Shown piece by piece: positions 17,778 through 26,718 of a stretch of 64,000 nt of DNA (position 1 is its first letter; every line of letters starts with the position of its first letter). A model generated the notes under the pieces. The model was given only the letters and a program-made list of their open reading frames with translations. It was not told where the DNA came from and searched no databases. The translations under genes and the position numbers were made by a program. The DNA is from Paraburkholderia aspalathi (GTDB lineage: Bacteria; Pseudomonadota; Gammaproteobacteria; Burkholderiales; Burkholderiaceae): assembly GCF_900116445.1 (NCBI RefSeq), contig NZ_FPBH01000011.1:124001-188000 (forward strand), written 5' to 3'.

Positions 17778-19595
17778 ATGAATCTCGATGACGCAAACGT
17801 GAGCGCTTTCGTCGCGCGCGCAGATGTCCATTTTTCCGCGCGACGTATGACCAAGGCGATGATCGGTTACCGCAAGGTGCTCGCCGTGCGCCCGCACGAT
17901 GCGCACGCGCTGCACCGTATGGGACTCGCCTGTGTTCATACGGATGAAATGGATCAGGCGCGCGCATACCTGGAACAGGCGTTGCAGGCAGCTCCTGAGC
18001 GGGCTGAATTGTGGGAACACGCAGGTCTGCTTGCCGCGTTGAAGGGTGACCATGCAGCGGCTGAAGCGTCCTATCGACGTGCGATCAGCCTGACTGGTGG
18101 TACCGCCAGTCTTCATCGAAACCTTGCCGACTGCCTGCGAGTGTCCGGCCGTCTTAACGAGGCAATGGTCCACTACGATAAGTCCGTTCAGATTGATTCG
18201 CGAGGACACCACGCCGTTCGCGCGCTGGCCCGAATTTGCACGGAGCTCGGGAAGGTCCAGGAAGCTGCTGACTACTGGCAACGAGCGTGGATGCTCGACC
18301 CGGCAAACCTGCAAGACGGACTCGACCTGATCGCGGCATTAGCTAAAGCCGGCCATAGTCGCGCGCTCGATGATGCAATCGGACAGGTCAGAACCCGCAT
18401 TGCCGACAATGCCGATACGCTTAATTCACTCGCCTACGTGTTGAACACCCACGACCGCTTCAGCGAAGCGCTCAGCGTGGCCAAGCAGGGACTTGCGATC
18501 AATCCCCTACACCCGCTTCTGCATCACAACGCAGCAAGAGCACTCAGCATCACCGGCAACGTCGCCGAAAGTCGACCGCATAGTATCGAAGCAGCACGGC
18601 TTCTGCCGGATAACCCATACCTGCAGTTTCATCTCGCTGGCGTGCACCTGGCCCTTGGTGAGTTCGAAGAAGGCTGGAAGAGGTACAGATGGTTTTACGA
18701 ACTCCCCGGCACGGAACACGAGCGGATTCGCCCAGACTTCCCCGAGTGGCATGGCGAACCCGTCGCAGGGTGCCGGTTCCTGCTCGTCGGCGAACAGGGG
18801 CGCGGTGATGAAATCCAGTTCCTCAGATTCGCCGATTGGCTGAGTCGTCAGGGTGCAATGGTGGATGTGCTGGTCAGCCAGCCGATCGCGGGGCTGGCTG
18901 CGAGCATGGCAGCTGTGCGGACCGTGTTCACCACCCTGCCTCCCGGTCCATACGACTACTGGTGTCATATGCTAAGGATGCCGGAGCATATGAGCCTCGA
19001 TTTACCCATGCTTCCGATTGCCATGCCCTACCTCGCGGCGACACCGGAAAAACTAAGTCATTGGCAGATTCAGATAGCAGCAGCTCCACAAGACACGACG
19101 CGCGCAAAAAACAAACGTGTCGGCATCGTTTGGGCCGGCAACCCGAACCACGTTCACGACCGTTACCGGTCGATTCGACTCGATACGCTAAAGCCCCTAC
19201 TTGGGCTTGCCGGGGTAACCTGGTATTCAGTGCAAAAAGGCGCCCGCGAGCGCGAAAGCGAGGGCCTGACGCATGAATACGACTTGCACACGCTCGGCCC
19301 TGCAATCCACGATTTCACGGACACCTTGGCGATATTGCAGACGCTCGATCTTCTGATTACCGTCGATACTTCCGTCGCGCATCTTGCCGGCGCGGCCGGG
19401 CTCCCCGTTTGGTTGCTCGCGCCGGCCTACCCGGAGTGGCGATGGCTGACCAACAGAACCGATAGCCCGTGGTATCCGTCAATGCGTCTATTCCGGCAGC
19501 AGAAACTGGGCGAGTGGGATCCCGTTGTCAAAGAAGTGCGAGCGGCGCTGCAACTGTGGCGTGACTCCCCGGCAACCCACCTTTGCGCTCATTAA
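17778..19595 (+). CDS. TPR protein with GT9/OGT-like C-terminal domain
   Basis: 605 residues. Roughly the first 350 are tandem tetratricopeptide repeats (for example AHALHRMGLACVHTDEMDQA). The C-terminal part (about 430-595) resembles heptosyltransferase/GT9 and bacterial OGT-like folds, with RVGIVWAGNPNH and the donor-site stretch TVDTSVAHLAGAAGLPVW. Such proteins are common in Burkholderia and may glycosylate proteins or surface polymers. Activity is unproven. It starts 78 bp after the S8 protease on the same strand, so co-transcription is possible. Confidence 0.85.
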   Translation: MNLDDANVSAFVARADVHFSARRMTKAMIGYRKVLAVRPHDAHALHRMGLACVHTDEMDQARAYLEQALQAAPERAELWEHAGLLAALKGDHAAAEASYRRAISLTGGTASLHRNLADCLRVSGRLNEAMVHYDKSVQIDSRGHHAVRALARICTELGKVQEAADYWQRAWMLDPANLQDGLDLIAALAKAGHSRALDDAIGQVRTRIADNADTLNSLAYVLNTHDRFSEALSVAKQGLAINPLHPLLHHNAARALSITGNVAESRPHSIEAARLLPDNPYLQFHLAGVHLALGEFEEGWKRYRWFYELPGTEHERIRPDFPEWHGEPVAGCRFLLVGEQGRGDEIQFLRFADWLSRQGAMVDVLVSQPIAGLAASMAAVRTVFTTLPPGPYDYWCHMLRMPEHMSLDLPMLPIAMPYLAATPEKLSHWQIQIAAAPQDTTRAKNKRVGIVWAGNPNHVHDRYRSIRLDTLKPLLGLAGVTWYSVQKGARERESEGLTHEYDLHTLGPAIHDFTDTLAILQTLDLLITVDTSVAHLAGAAGLPVWLLAPAYPEWRWLTNRTDSPWYPSMRLFRQQKLGEWDPVVKEVRAALQLWRDSPATHLCAH

Positions 19596-19773
19596 AACAA
19601 TGTTCATATCTCATGCGCCGCTTCGGTGCATGCCTTGCGCATGCCCCGTACGGGTGCAGGCCCTGCTGTCTAAACTATTTATAAGCCCATGATCGCGTTG
19701 CCTTCAGCGTAATCGTCCTGCACTGGCATACACGTTGCTTTATCGGTAGTCAGCCGTCGATAAACCACACCCC

Positions 19774-20349
19774 ATGCTGCGTGTTCTCCTCGTAACCGAT
19801 ACCGACAAGCCGATAGGCGATCTGCGCGACGCCCTCGCACGACTCGGCTACGAGATGCTGGCCGGTACGGCGACGCCGCAGGCGCTGCATCGCGTGGTTC
19901 AGAGCGAGCGGCCCGACGTCATCATCATCGACACGGAATCGCCGTCGCGCGACACGCTCGAACAACTCGCGGTGATGAACGCCACCGCACCGCGTCCGGT
20001 GCTGATGTTCAGTCACGACGCAAACCAGCAATTGATCCGCGACGCGGTCGGCGCCGGGGTCACGGCCTATCTCGTCGAAGGGCTCGCCACGGAACGACTG
20101 GCGCCGATCCTCGAAGTCGCCCTCGCACGATTCGCGCAGGAATCAGAGCTGCGCGAACGCCTCGCGCAAGTCGAAAACGAACTCGCCGAGCGCAAGCTGA
20201 TCGATCGCGCCAAACGCCTGCTGATGGATCAGCTGAAGATCACGGAACACGCCGCCTATGCCAACCTGCGCAAGCGCGCAATGAATCAGGGCGTCAAACT
20301 CGCCGAAGTCGCGCGCGCCGTCGTCGCGGCGGCCGACTCGCTCAAATGA
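19774..20349 (+). CDS. nasT: ANTAR response regulator NasT
   Basis: 191 residues: a receiver-like domain (about 1-120, VLLVTDTD and VIIIDTESPSRD) and a C-terminal ANTAR RNA-binding domain (about 135-190, KLIDRAKRLLMDQLKITEHAAYANLR). In NasT this domain stabilises an antiterminating RNA hairpin in the leader of nitrate-assimilation operons. The partner sensor NasS is encoded ten bases downstream. No target leader with the paired hairpins was found in this window. Confidence 0.92.
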   Translation: MLRVLLVTDTDKPIGDLRDALARLGYEMLAGTATPQALHRVVQSERPDVIIIDTESPSRDTLEQLAVMNATAPRPVLMFSHDANQQLIRDAVGAGVTAYLVEGLATERLAPILEVALARFAQESELRERLAQVENELAERKLIDRAKRLLMDQLKITEHAAYANLRKRAMNQGVKLAEVARAVVAAADSLK

Positions 20350-20359
20350 AGCGCCGCAC

Positions 20360-21511
20360 ATGAACTCTCCCACCTCCCTCTCCCCATCGTCCGCGCCTGC
20401 GTCGCTCGAGAAAACCCATCTGCGGCTCGGTTTCGTTGCACTTGCCGATGTCGCACCGCTCGTCGCCGCGAAGCTGCTCGAATTCGGTCACGCTCATGGC
20501 TTGACACTGGAACTGTGCCGACAGCCGTCATGGGCCGCCGTGCGTGACAAACTGCTGTCGGGCGACCTCGATGCGGCGCATGCACTCTACGGTCTCGTCT
20601 ACGGTGTGCAACTCGGCCTCGGTGGTCCGCAAACGGACATGGCCGTGCTGATGGTGCTCAATCGCAACGGCCAGGCAATCACGCTTTCGAACCGTCTCAC
20701 CGACGCATTAGCCGAACACGGCACCCTGCCTAAGGCTTTGGCGACGCTCGAGCGCAAGCCGGTGTTCGCACAGACCTTCCCCACCGGCACGCACGCCATG
20801 TGGCTGTACTACTGGCTCGCATCGCAAGGCGTGCATCCGTTGCACGATATCGAGAGCGTGGCGATTCCGCCGCCGCAAATGGTCGCCGCGCTCGCGGAAG
20901 AAAGGCTCGATGGCTTCTGTGTCGGCGAGCCGTGGAATGCGATGGCTGAAGCGGAAGGCGTCGGCAGAACGGTCGCTTACACGAGCGAAGTGTGGCCCGA
21001 TCATCCAGAGAAGGTGCTGGCGTGCCGGCGAGATTTTGTCAGCGCGAATCCGAATACGGCGCGAGCGCTGGTGCAGACCATGCTCGAAGCGTGCCGCTGG
21101 CTCGACGGTGCGGGGCATCGCGAGGAGATTGCGCGCTGGCTCGCGCGGCCCGAATTTATCGGTATCGATGAAGCGTTGATTGCAGCGCGGCTCGGCAGCG
21201 AGATTGCGGCCTCAGCGCCACGGGGTTTGCCCATGCGGTTCTTTGATAACGGCGCAGTGAACTATCCGCGAACAACCGACGGTGCCTGGTTCCTCACCCA
21301 GTTCGAACGTTGGGGCATGATCGACCTACGCGCGGATTACGCGGAAATCGCGGCGCACATCAATCAGACGGAGTTATATCGTGAGGCGGCAGCACGCGTC
21401 GGCATCGTGGTGCCGGGCGACGAGCGCTCTCAAGTGCTGATCGACGGTAAGGTGTGGGGTAGCGAAACGGAATCCAAGGCTTACGCGCAGAGCTTCACGA
21501 TCCGCGCGTAG
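20360..21511 (+). CDS. nasS: Nitrate sensor NasS (NrtA/CmpA-like)
   Basis: 383 residues of the NrtA/CmpA/NasF solute-binding fold, but with no signal peptide: the N-terminus is Ser/Pro-rich and polar before LRLGFVALADVAPLV. A cytoplasmic location and adjacency to NasT identify it as NasS. NasS holds NasT inactive until nitrate or nitrite binds. The spacing of ten bases indicates co-translation. Nitrate reductase and transporter genes are not in the window. Confidence 0.9.
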   Translation: MNSPTSLSPSSAPASLEKTHLRLGFVALADVAPLVAAKLLEFGHAHGLTLELCRQPSWAAVRDKLLSGDLDAAHALYGLVYGVQLGLGGPQTDMAVLMVLNRNGQAITLSNRLTDALAEHGTLPKALATLERKPVFAQTFPTGTHAMWLYYWLASQGVHPLHDIESVAIPPPQMVAALAEERLDGFCVGEPWNAMAEAEGVGRTVAYTSEVWPDHPEKVLACRRDFVSANPNTARALVQTMLEACRWLDGAGHREEIARWLARPEFIGIDEALIAARLGSEIAASAPRGLPMRFFDNGAVNYPRTTDGAWFLTQFERWGMIDLRADYAEIAAHINQTELYREAAARVGIVVPGDERSQVLIDGKVWGSETESKAYAQSFTIRA

Positions 21512-21533
21512 CGATGCGGTTGCAACATGCTCG

Positions 21534-22952
21534 TCACGCGGACTTTAACGCCGGAAACAGCACGCTAACCACCAACCCACCACCGGACGCATCGCTCAAC
21601 GCAATCACCGCGCCATGCACGCGCGTGATTTCCCGCACGATCGATAAACCCAGCCCGCTGCCCTCGACCGCTTGCGTCGCTTCGCTGCGATAGAAGCGCT
21701 CGAACACCGCATCGCGTTCACCGATGGAAATCCCCGGCCCGTTATCGATCACCTGCAGCAACGGTTGCTCAGCTTCGCATGCAACGCGTACGGTAATCAC
21801 CGCCCCATCGCCCGAATAACGAATCGCGTTGTCGATCAGATTGCCGACCAGTTCCGCGAGCAGATCGGTCTGACCCATCACGTCGATCCGCACGTCCTGT
21901 TCAAAACCGAGATCGATACCACGGGAGCGCGCCACCGGCGACCAGTCGAGCGTGACGCTGCGCGCCACTTTATGCAGCGGCACAGCGGCATGCTTGACCG
22001 TATAACCGCTGTCCGCATCGAGCCGCGAGAGCGACAGCAATTGCTGCACGATACGCACCGCCTGCTGCACCGCGCGATTCAGCCGTCGCAAATGCACGCC
22101 TTGCCGAGCATTGCCGTTCGAGGGCTCATCGCCACCGTCGATATCGCGCAACGCCAGCTCCGACTCCGCCTGAATGATCGCAAGCGGCGTCTTTAACTGA
22201 TGCGCCGCGTCGTTAAAGAATCGCCGGCGCGATAACTGCATCAACTGCGTGCGGCCGATGTACTGATTGATCGAATCGACCAGCGGCGCGACTTCACTCG
22301 GCAGGTCCACCGTATCGAGCGGCGTAGGATCGTCCTCGGCACGCGCGGCGACTTTCGCCGACAGGCGGTTCAGCGGCCGCAAGCCGCGCGCCACCCCCAG
22401 CCACACGATGCCCAGCGCGAGCACCACCAGCAGGAATTCCTGTTGCAGCGAGCCGATCAGAATCTCGCGCGCCAATGCCTGGCGCTGCTCGATCGTTTCG
22501 CCGACCCGCACCAGCACCACACGCGTCTGCGCCGACGGCACATCATGGACTGGCAATCTCAGCATCGCGACGCGTAACGGCCGTCCGCGAAACACGTCGT
22601 CGTAAAACTGCACACTGTAGGGCTCGGCAAGCGCCTTCGTACCCGACGGCAGATCCGGATAGCCGGTCACCACCCGGCCGCCCTCCTCGCGGATCTGATA
22701 GTAGATGTTGCCGCCGCCGTTGGATTCGAACATCTCCAGCGCGAGATACGGCAAGTCGACTTCGATCTGGCCGTCGCGCAAACGGATACCGTCGCGTATC
22801 GAACGCAGCGAAAACTCTAACGTTCGATCGAAGGCCGCGTGCGCCGCGTTCATTGCACGTTGATACGTGAGCCATGCATCGAAGGCGAGCAGCAGAAGCA
22901 GCGGCAGCAACAACCAGAGCGCGACGCGAACGCGCAGATTCGGCCGCGTCAT
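21534..22952 (-). CDS. TctE-like sensor histidine kinase
   Basis: 472 residues. Two membrane helices (ALWLLLPLLLLLAFDAWL near residue 10 and LLVVLALGIVWLGVARGL near 170) enclose a TctE-type periplasmic sensor. A HAMP-like linker follows, then the H box (FFNDAAHQLKTPLAI), the N box (NLIDNAIRYSG) and the G boxes (DNGPGIS, GSGLGLSIV). It phosphorylates the response regulator encoded just upstream, with a four-base ATGA overlap. The divergent uptake operon suggests the signal is that transporter's substrate. Confidence 0.93.
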   Translation of the reverse strand: MTRPNLRVRVALWLLLPLLLLLAFDAWLTYQRAMNAAHAAFDRTLEFSLRSIRDGIRLRDGQIEVDLPYLALEMFESNGGGNIYYQIREEGGRVVTGYPDLPSGTKALAEPYSVQFYDDVFRGRPLRVAMLRLPVHDVPSAQTRVVLVRVGETIEQRQALAREILIGSLQQEFLLVVLALGIVWLGVARGLRPLNRLSAKVAARAEDDPTPLDTVDLPSEVAPLVDSINQYIGRTQLMQLSRRRFFNDAAHQLKTPLAIIQAESELALRDIDGGDEPSNGNARQGVHLRRLNRAVQQAVRIVQQLLSLSRLDADSGYTVKHAAVPLHKVARSVTLDWSPVARSRGIDLGFEQDVRIDVMGQTDLLAELVGNLIDNAIRYSGDGAVITVRVACEAEQPLLQVIDNGPGISIGERDAVFERFYRSEATQAVEGSGLGLSIVREITRVHGAVIALSDASGGGLVVSVLFPALKSA

Positions 22953-23620
22953 GCGTCTTTCGCTTCCAGCAGATAGCCAAGCCCGCGCAGCGTCACGATG
23001 CCGACCGAACTGCGTTCGAGTTTCTTGCGCAGACGATGCACGTAGATTTCGATGGCATCGGCATTCACCGATTCATCGAGCCCAAAGATTTTCTCCGAGA
23101 GCGTGTCCTTGTTGATCGCGCGGCCGTTGCGCAGGATCAGCACCTCGAGCACCGAACGTTCGCGCGGGGTCAAGGCGAGCGGCTCGCCATTGAGGGTGAA
23201 GCCCCGGTCGACGCTGTCGTAAAGCAGCGTACCGCATTGCGCATGCAGCGGTTCCTGGCCGTGGCTCCGGCGCAGCAGCGCCCTTGCACGCGCCTCGAGT
23301 TCGGTAAGCGCAAAGGGCTTGGCGAGGTAATCGTCGGCGCCGAGATCGAGTCCGCGCACGCGCTCTTCCACCGAACCATGCGCAGTCAGCATCAATACCG
23401 GCACCGCGTTGCGCCGCGCGCGCAGACGGCGCAGCACTTCGAGGCCGTCGAGCTTCGGCAAACCGATATCGAGAATCACCAGCGCGTAGTCCTGTGTGCG
23501 CAAAACATGGTCGGCGGATTCGCCGTCGTGCATGCAGTCAACCGTGAGTTTCGCGCTGGTCAACGCATCGGTTAGCGAGCGGGAAAGGATCGGATTGTCT
23601 TCGACGAGCAGCACACGCAT
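22949..23620 (-). CDS. OmpR-family response regulator (TctD-like)
   Basis: 223 residues from ATG 23620, where the canonical receiver start MRVLLVEDNP begins. The longer frame adds 28 unrelated residues. The phospho-acceptor Asp lies in VILDIGLPKLDG and the C-terminal winged helix carries ALTPRERSVLEVLI and IEIYVHRLRKKLE. It pairs with the kinase it overlaps. The 139-bp divergent region to the solute-binding protein gene is its probable binding region. Confidence 0.94.
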   Translation of the reverse strand: MRVLLVEDNPILSRSLTDALTSAKLTVDCMHDGESADHVLRTQDYALVILDIGLPKLDGLEVLRRLRARRNAVPVLMLTAHGSVEERVRGLDLGADDYLAKPFALTELEARARALLRRSHGQEPLHAQCGTLLYDSVDRGFTLNGEPLALTPRERSVLEVLILRNGRAINKDTLSEKIFGLDESVNADAIEIYVHRLRKKLERSSVGIVTLRGLGYLLEAKDA

Positions 23621-23759
23621 AAACAGAATCCCAGGGAAATCCATGAGGCGAATTCGACCATTGTGACGCATTTTCCTCGAAAACTGAAAGCATTCAGAAA
23701 GCACGCGTCTCTTACCATTCGCCTACACAAAACAAACACAATGTTTTCTGGAGGAAGAC
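23621..23759. promoter_or_regulatory. Divergent promoter region between TCS and ABC operon
   Basis: CTGAA (23684-23688) and TTCAG (23693-23697) form a small inverted repeat inside AT-rich DNA between the response regulator and the substrate-binding protein gene. It is a candidate TctD-like site. A GGAGGA ribosome site ends the region at 23750-23755. Confidence 0.45.
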
Positions 23760-24848
23760 GTGCAAATCTCTTTGAAGTATCTCGCCGTAGCCGTTGCATT
23801 CGCCGCAAACTCAGCATGGGCGGCCTTTCCGGCCGGTTATCCTAGCGATTATCAGACCACCGTTGACGGGGCAAAGAAGGAAGGCAAGCTGATCGTGTAT
23901 TCGGTCACGGACACGGCCCTCGTGCGCCCGCTCATCAAGGATTTTGAAAGCTTGTATGGCGTCAAGGTCGAATACAACGACATGAACAGCACCGAGCTGT
24001 ACAACCGCTACATCAGCGAAAACGCGGCCAGCAGCACGAGCGCCGACGTGCTGTGGAGCTCGGCGATGGACCTGCAGGTCAAGCTCGTCAACGACGGTCT
24101 GATGGCGAGTTACGAATCGCCCGAAGCGAAGCAGTTGCCTCAATGGGCGCAGTACCAGAAGCAGGCGTACGGCACCACGTATGAGCCGCTGGCGATCGTC
24201 TACAACAAGCGCCTGCTGGCCGCAGGGGAAGTGCCGCAAACCCGCGCCGATCTGATCAAGCTGCTGCAAAGCAAACCGGATCAATTCAAGGGCAAGGTCA
24301 CCACGTACGACATCGAAAAATCTGGTGTCGGCTTCAACTATCTGACGCAAGATGCGCGCGTCAATCCGCAAGTCACGTGGGACCTCGTGAAAGCAATGGG
24401 TGCAACCGGCCCGAAACTGCAATCGAGTACTGGCGCGATGATGGAGCGCATTTCTTCGGGTGAGAACCTGATCGGCTACAACATTCTCGGCTCCTACGCG
24501 CTCACCAAAGCGAAGAAGGACCCGTCGATCGGCTACGTCTATCCGAAGGACTACACGCTGGTGGTGAGCCGCCTCGTGACGATTTCGAAGAAGGCGCAAA
24601 GCCCGAACGCCGCAAAGCTGTGGGTCGATTACCTGCTGTCGCAACGCGGCCAGACCTTGCTCGCGAACCAGGCGAGCCTGTTCTCGATTCGCGCGGACGT
24701 CGAAGGCGAAACGTCGATGGCGGGTCTCACGAAACAACTCGGCGACTCACTAAAGCCGATCCCGATCGGCTCCGGCCTGCTGGTTTATCTCGACCAGTCC
24801 AAGCGGCTTGAATTCCTCAAGCAATGGCAACAGTCGATCAAGCGCTAA
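23760..24848 (+). CDS. ABC transporter substrate-binding protein (Fe3+/AEP-type family)
   Basis: 362 residues with a signal peptide (start VQISLKYLAVAVAFAANSA, cleavage near AWA) and the periplasmic-binding fold of the FbpA/AfuA-like family (KKEGKLIVYSVTD, STSADVLWSSAMDLQ). The start is GTG with GGAGGA at ideal spacing. It delivers a ligand to the fused permease downstream. Members of this family bind iron, phosphonates, thiamine or other anions, and the ligand cannot be read here. Confidence 0.9.
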   Translation: MQISLKYLAVAVAFAANSAWAAFPAGYPSDYQTTVDGAKKEGKLIVYSVTDTALVRPLIKDFESLYGVKVEYNDMNSTELYNRYISENAASSTSADVLWSSAMDLQVKLVNDGLMASYESPEAKQLPQWAQYQKQAYGTTYEPLAIVYNKRLLAAGEVPQTRADLIKLLQSKPDQFKGKVTTYDIEKSGVGFNYLTQDARVNPQVTWDLVKAMGATGPKLQSSTGAMMERISSGENLIGYNILGSYALTKAKKDPSIGYVYPKDYTLVVSRLVTISKKAQSPNAAKLWVDYLLSQRGQTLLANQASLFSIRADVEGETSMAGLTKQLGDSLKPIPIGSGLLVYLDQSKRLEFLKQWQQSIKR

Positions 24849-24865
24849 GCCTCGGCTGACCTGAC

Positions 24866-24893
24866 GGCGTCCACGCTGAAACGCGCGGACGCC
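24866..24893 (+). terminator. Intercistronic hairpin between binding protein and permease
   Basis: GGCGTCC (24866-24872) pairs with GGACGCC (24887-24893), with an inner CGC/GCG pair and no T tract. Such hairpins commonly raise binding-protein mRNA over permease mRNA. Confidence 0.45.
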
Positions 24894-24948
24894 GCGCCTT
24901 CCTTCACTACCTGTCGATATGCGGCTTTCACGCTGCAGGGGGACACTC

Positions 24949-26718
24949 ATGCTTTCCACTAGCGCCACCGGACACCGCGATGCCCCACCTCTCGCGGCCG
25001 ACGGCGGCACGATAGGCGCGCTGCCGCGCGGCGGTCTGCAGCCGTTTGCGGGGCTGCTGCGCTGGCTCGTCATCGCGGTGCTGACCGTCGCGGTGGCGCT
25101 GCCGCTCGGCTTCATTCTGTTCCAGAGCGTGCTGAACGCGCCGTTCTTCGACGCCAAACGCACGCTCGGTCTTGCCGGCTTCGAATTCATTTTCAGCGAC
25201 CCCGACTTCTGGTCCGCGCTGAAGAACTCTTTCGTCATCGCGGCAGGGATGCTGTTCATCTCGATCCCACTCGGCGGCATTCTCGCGTTCCTGATGGTGC
25301 GCACCGACCTGCCGGGCCGCCGCTGGCTCGAACCGCTGCTGCTCACCCCCGTATTCGTTTCGCCGATGGTGCTCGCATTCGGCTATGTGGTCGCGGCCGG
25401 TCCGGTCGGCTTCTATTCGGTCTGGTGGAAGGCACTGTTCGGCACCGCCGAAGCGCCATGGAGCGTGTACTCGATTCTCGCGATTACGATCATCGTCGGC
25501 CTCACGCATGTGCCGCACGTGTACCTGTATTCGTCGGCGGCGCTGCGCAATCTCGGCTCGGACGTCGAAGAAGCGGCGCGCGTCGCCGGTGCGCGACCGT
25601 TCCGTGTCGCGCTCGACGTCAGTCTGCCGATGACGTTGCCCGCCTTGCTGTTCGCCGGCGTGCTGGTGTTCTTCCTCGGCTTCGAAGTGTTTGGTCTGCC
25701 GCTCGTACTCGGCGACCCCGAAGGTCACCTCGTGCTGGCGACGTATCTGTACAAGCTCACCAACAAGCTCGGCGTGCCTTCGTATCACCTGATGGCCGCG
25801 GTCGCCGTGTGCATCGTCGCAATCACGTTCCCGCTCGTGCTGCTGCAACGACGCCTGCTGAAGAGCGCGAACCGCTTCGTCACGGTCAAGGGTAAGGCAG
25901 GACGTCAAACCGTACTGCCGCTCGGCGCATGGCGCTGGGTTGCGCTGGCGATCGTCGCGCTGTGGCTGCTGCTCACGGTGTTCGTGCCGCTCTCCGGCAT
26001 CACGCTGCGCGCGTTCGTCACCAACTGGGGCGAAGGCGTGAATCTCGCCGAAGTGCTGACGCTCGCCAACTTCACCGAGTTGTTCGAACAGGACAACCTG
26101 GTCCGCGCGATTCTCAATACGCTCGGCATCGGCGTGCTCGGTGGCGCGCTCGCAGTGGGTTTCTATTCGCTGGTCGCCTTTGCCGGTCATCGCCGCAACG
26201 ACTGGGCCACGCGCCTGCTCGACTACCTCGTTCTGCTGCCGCGTGCGGTGCCCGGCCTGCTCGCCGGTCTCGCCTTCCTGTGGATCTTCCTCTTCGTGCC
26301 CGGCCTGAAGGAACTGAAGAACTCCATGTGGAGCATCTGGATCGCGTACACGGTCGTGTGGCTCGCGTACGGCATGCGCCTGATTCAAAGCGCGTTGCTG
26401 CAGGTCGGCCCCGAACTCGAAGAAGCGGGACGCAGCGTCGGCGGCACCCGCGCGCGCGTCAGTCTCGACGTGACGCTGCCGCTCGTGCGTTTCGGTCTGC
26501 TCGCGGCATGGCTGCTGATCTTCATGATCTTCGAGCGCGAATACTCGACCGCCGTCTATCTGCTCTCGCCCGGCACGGAAGTGATCGGCGCGCTACTGGT
26601 GTCGCTGTGGGCGACCGGCGCGGTCGATCAGGTCGCGGCGCTTTCTGTCATCAACATCGCGATGGTCGGCGTCGGACTCGGCGTCGCCCTGCGCTTCGGA
26701 GTGAAATTGCATGGATAA
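24949..26718 (+). CDS. ABC transporter permease, fused two-domain type
   Basis: 589 residues holding two BPD_transp_1 domains in one chain, about 12 membrane helices. Each half has an EAA loop (DVEEAARVAGARPF and ELEEAGRSVGGTRARV). This FbpB/ThiP-like layout replaces a permease heterodimer. ATG 24949 is preceded by AGGGGGA. A start ten codons earlier lacks a ribosome site. It overlaps the ATPase gene by eight bases. A long minus-strand open frame over 24928-26388 is a compositional shadow. Confidence 0.93.
   Translation: MLSTSATGHRDAPPLAADGGTIGALPRGGLQPFAGLLRWLVIAVLTVAVALPLGFILFQSVLNAPFFDAKRTLGLAGFEFIFSDPDFWSALKNSFVIAAGMLFISIPLGGILAFLMVRTDLPGRRWLEPLLLTPVFVSPMVLAFGYVVAAGPVGFYSVWWKALFGTAEAPWSVYSILAITIIVGLTHVPHVYLYSSAALRNLGSDVEEAARVAGARPFRVALDVSLPMTLPALLFAGVLVFFLGFEVFGLPLVLGDPEGHLVLATYLYKLTNKLGVPSYHLMAAVAVCIVAITFPLVLLQRRLLKSANRFVTVKGKAGRQTVLPLGAWRWVALAIVALWLLLTVFVPLSGITLRAFVTNWGEGVNLAEVLTLANFTELFEQDNLVRAILNTLGIGVLGGALAVGFYSLVAFAGHRRNDWATRLLDYLVLLPRAVPGLLAGLAFLWIFLFVPGLKELKNSMWSIWIAYTVVWLAYGMRLIQSALLQVGPELEEAGRSVGGTRARVSLDVTLPLVRFGLLAAWLLIFMIFEREYSTAVYLLSPGTEVIGALLVSLWATGAVDQVAALSVINIAMVGVGLGVALRFGVKLHG

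Noticed and set aside
24928..26388. A 486-residue open frame on the minus strand
   Set aside because: It is antisense to the fused permease, rich in Arg, Glu, His and Gln, and has no domain. It is a shadow caused by third-position GC bias.
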